A DNA stretch of 64,000 nt from Eukaryota sp. TZLM1-RC (taxonomy: Eukaryota; Metamonada: BaSk clade). The notes beneath the pieces were generated by a model. That model ran no database searches. It was given only the letters and a program-made list of their open reading frames with translations, and had not been told where the DNA came from. Shown in pieces: positions 62,437-64,000 of this stretch (its first letter is position 1; each line of letters opens with the position of its first letter). The position numbers were made by a program, and so were the translations under genes. The stretch lies in contig JAUPSS010000010.1 in NCBI GenBank assembly GCA_040285825.1, positions 310,001-374,000 of the forward strand. Reading direction: 5' to 3'.

Positions 62437-64000
62437 CTTCCTCTTTTTTTCTTCCCACGGGTTTTCTTCCTAGGAACATCTTCGTGGAGCAGCATGAATC
62501 GTTTGTAGGCAGCGGTATTCTTGATTGAGTCTACTGGCTGTACAGTGCTGGTCCCGTCTGACCAGATTATAGTAGCTTCATTGTTTTCGATAGAATCAAT
62601 GGCATCTATGACATGCTCTCCTTTATCAGCGGCGACGTAGGAATCGAGAATTTCTGTAGGCAAGAAGAAAGTACAGGGTTTTACTAGGTGGAAAGAGGTC
62701 TTAAGTAAGTTCTTAGTGATGGGATTCTTCACTAGGATGGAGGAGTTGGTGAGTTGTTGTTCAACAATAAGGTCCTACAAAGTGGCCCTGAAGTTTGGCT
62801 GGTTTGTTTCGGAGGACGAACACACAATCACCAGGATCAAACATACTAGTTAGAAGGGCACTAGGTTCAAGGGCATACGAATCAAGTTCGATCCTATTCC
62901 AGAAATCGGTAAGAGCTTGAGTCAAGGAAGAAAGATGAACAAGGTAATCGGAAAGGTCTGGTTGATTAACAGGAGACTTGAGAGCTTCAAGCATCTCATA
63001 AGAAAGAAGTCGAGGAGAAGTATTTGTACCGGAGAGGTTCCAAGAGATTTCCTAGGGTGAGAGTTTACGATCAGCAAACAGATTGGTATATAATCTGACC
63101 AGTTCTGCAAAGTCAAGGAATAGTTTTCTCAAAGCTTGTAAAATAGTTCGATGCTGTCTTTCAACAAATTTGATTGATGGAAATGAGGTATATACAAAAT
63201 GTGCTCATTGTTAAGAAATTGGCATAAGAGAGAAAAGATCTTATTTGAAAATTTGGGTCCATTATCAGAATGAATCGAGCGAGGGGCTCCAAAGACGGAG
63301 AAGACGTGAGAGAAAATAGAATTAACCACAGTAAGAGCGGTTATGTCAGCAACAGGGACGAGGAATGAGAATTTCGAGAAAGCGTCTACAAAGTGAATGA
63401 CATACTTGTTAGCATAAGAGTCAACAGAGAGCGGACCGATAGTATTACAATAAAGACACTCAAAGAAGCGTTTCACTGAGTTGAGAGAGCCAGTAGAAAG
63501 GACATTGTTCTTAGGAATTGGAGTAGTTTTCTGACAAGGGATACATTCACTAATGTGAGAGATTAGGTCAGCCTTCATATCAGGCCAATGAAAGTCAAAA
63601 GCTTTTAATTTCTTCTACAGGAGGATGACCAGCTTTTACAGAATTATGAGCGAGAAGCAAAATTTCAGGACGGAGAGACAGAGGAATCAAGATCTTTGGC
63701 TGGAAGGAATTTAACATTTTTAAGCCGGTACTTCGGTGAACATAACAGTCAGCAAATAAAGAGTCGGAGTTAGACAGCTTCTGTTGTTCCTTCAAGATTA
63801 TGCTTAGGAACTTTAAACAAAGAGATGCATTCTGGTTGGATAGAAAAAACTTAGAGGATTTGGACTGTTGGGATTTAGAAGTGGCAGCAACCACACGAAA
63901 GGCAGTTTCTATGTCGATATCAGGAGAACTGGATACTTCGATGATTTCTTCGGTAATTCTAAGATCACGAGGAGGAGGCGAAGAATCTGATTGACCAAAT
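62418..64000 (-). pseudogene. Family D pol: integrase, broken frames, partial
   Basis: The minus strand from 64000 reads DLRITEEIIEVSSSPDIDIETAFRVVAAT, the linker ILIPLSLRPEILLLAHNSVKAGHPP, the finger end MKADLISHISECIPCQK, the core (CNTIGPLSVDSYANKYVIHFVDAFSKFSFLV, HSDNGPKFSNKIFSLLCQFLN), a frame change before the VER motif, NWSDYIPICLLIVNSHPRKSLGTSP, GHFVGPYC, and a chromodomain-like end (GEHVIDAIDSIENNEATIIWSDGTSTVQPVDSIKNTAAYKRF). At least four frame changes. The first core Asp reads Asn (CNTIGP). The basic tail RKKTRGKKKRG is encoded by the polypurine tract, and the frame stops inside the LTR at 62418. Confidence 0.75.

Larger units (their letters stand above)
62105..64000 (-). mobile_element. 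Family D Ty3/Gypsy-like LTR retrotransposon, 3' part (runs off the window)
   Basis: It contains the 3' LTR (62105-62436), a polypurine tract (about 62437-62458) and pol from the RNase H-integrase linker to the end. The rest lies beyond 64000. Integrase is closest to the fragments at 9255-9690 and 43446-44517. Confidence 0.8.

Overview
This is AT-rich nuclear DNA from a eukaryote, probably a unicellular one. The visible host genes lack obvious introns, carry AATAAA-like 3' ends, and use the standard code (TAA, TAG and TGA all appear as stops). The lineage cannot be named from the sequence. I recognise four intact host genes and one broken one; most of the rest is transposable-element DNA, much of it nested.

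Host genes. A 560-residue type II membrane protein with an NGHHR motif (22220-23902, +). A PGM2-type phosphoglucomutase/phosphopentomutase (start most likely 26762, end 28522, +). Two paralogous multi-pass membrane enzymes of the sulfatase/LTA-synthase superfamily, which point towards each other (44902-47436 + and 58176-60668 -). A 5'-truncated, frameshifted SLC35/TPT-type sugar-phosphate transporter (48688-49499, +).

LTR elements, all Ty3/Gypsy-like. Family A has 79-81 bp LTRs: one copy at 358-7413 (+), one at 33184-40358 (-), and fragments from 51.7 to 57.6 kb. Family B has 154 bp LTRs that look identical: 10947-18354 (-), with fragments at 53.3-54.0 and 57.6-58.2 kb. Family C is a 1.1 kb gag-only element with 142 bp LTRs at 41010-42109 (-). 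Family D is cut by the window end (62105-64000, -, 332 bp LTR). Family E is a 3' end at 9255-9852 (+, 162 bp LTR). Four-base target duplications are visible for A copy 1 (CATC), B (TTAA), C (CAAA) and, with one mismatch, A copy 2 (GAAA/GAAG). All four of these complete elements sit inside other transposable elements.

Non-LTR elements. About twenty fragments belong to a LINE group whose reverse transcriptase is followed by a CxC...HxxxxC and R-x-D...D restriction-like endonuclease (RLE) domain, as in the R2/NeSL-type group. They fill 1-353, 7418-10946, 18355-20075, 21519-22204, 24150-25940, 26340-26520, 29565-29800, 30820-33183, 40359-40705, 43100-43445, 44518-44880 and 60935-62100. Nearly all are 5'-truncated or broken.

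DNA transposons. A MULE-like remnant with AAAATCCACC terminal repeats and a transposase-type zinc knuckle (20253-21488) has a MITE with GTTCGGCCGAAC palindromes nested in its right end. A second MITE copy lies at 50880-51262. A decayed DDE transposase (47857-48600, -) abuts the broken transporter.

The most interesting signals are: a second copy of the polypurine tract inside the integrase gene of families A and B; a shared palindromic motif directly after the 5' LTR in place of a clear primer-binding site; pol genes whose basic tail and stop codon are encoded by the polypurine tract and LTR; very short LTRs on autonomous elements; and the pair of LTA-synthase-like eukaryotic membrane enzymes.
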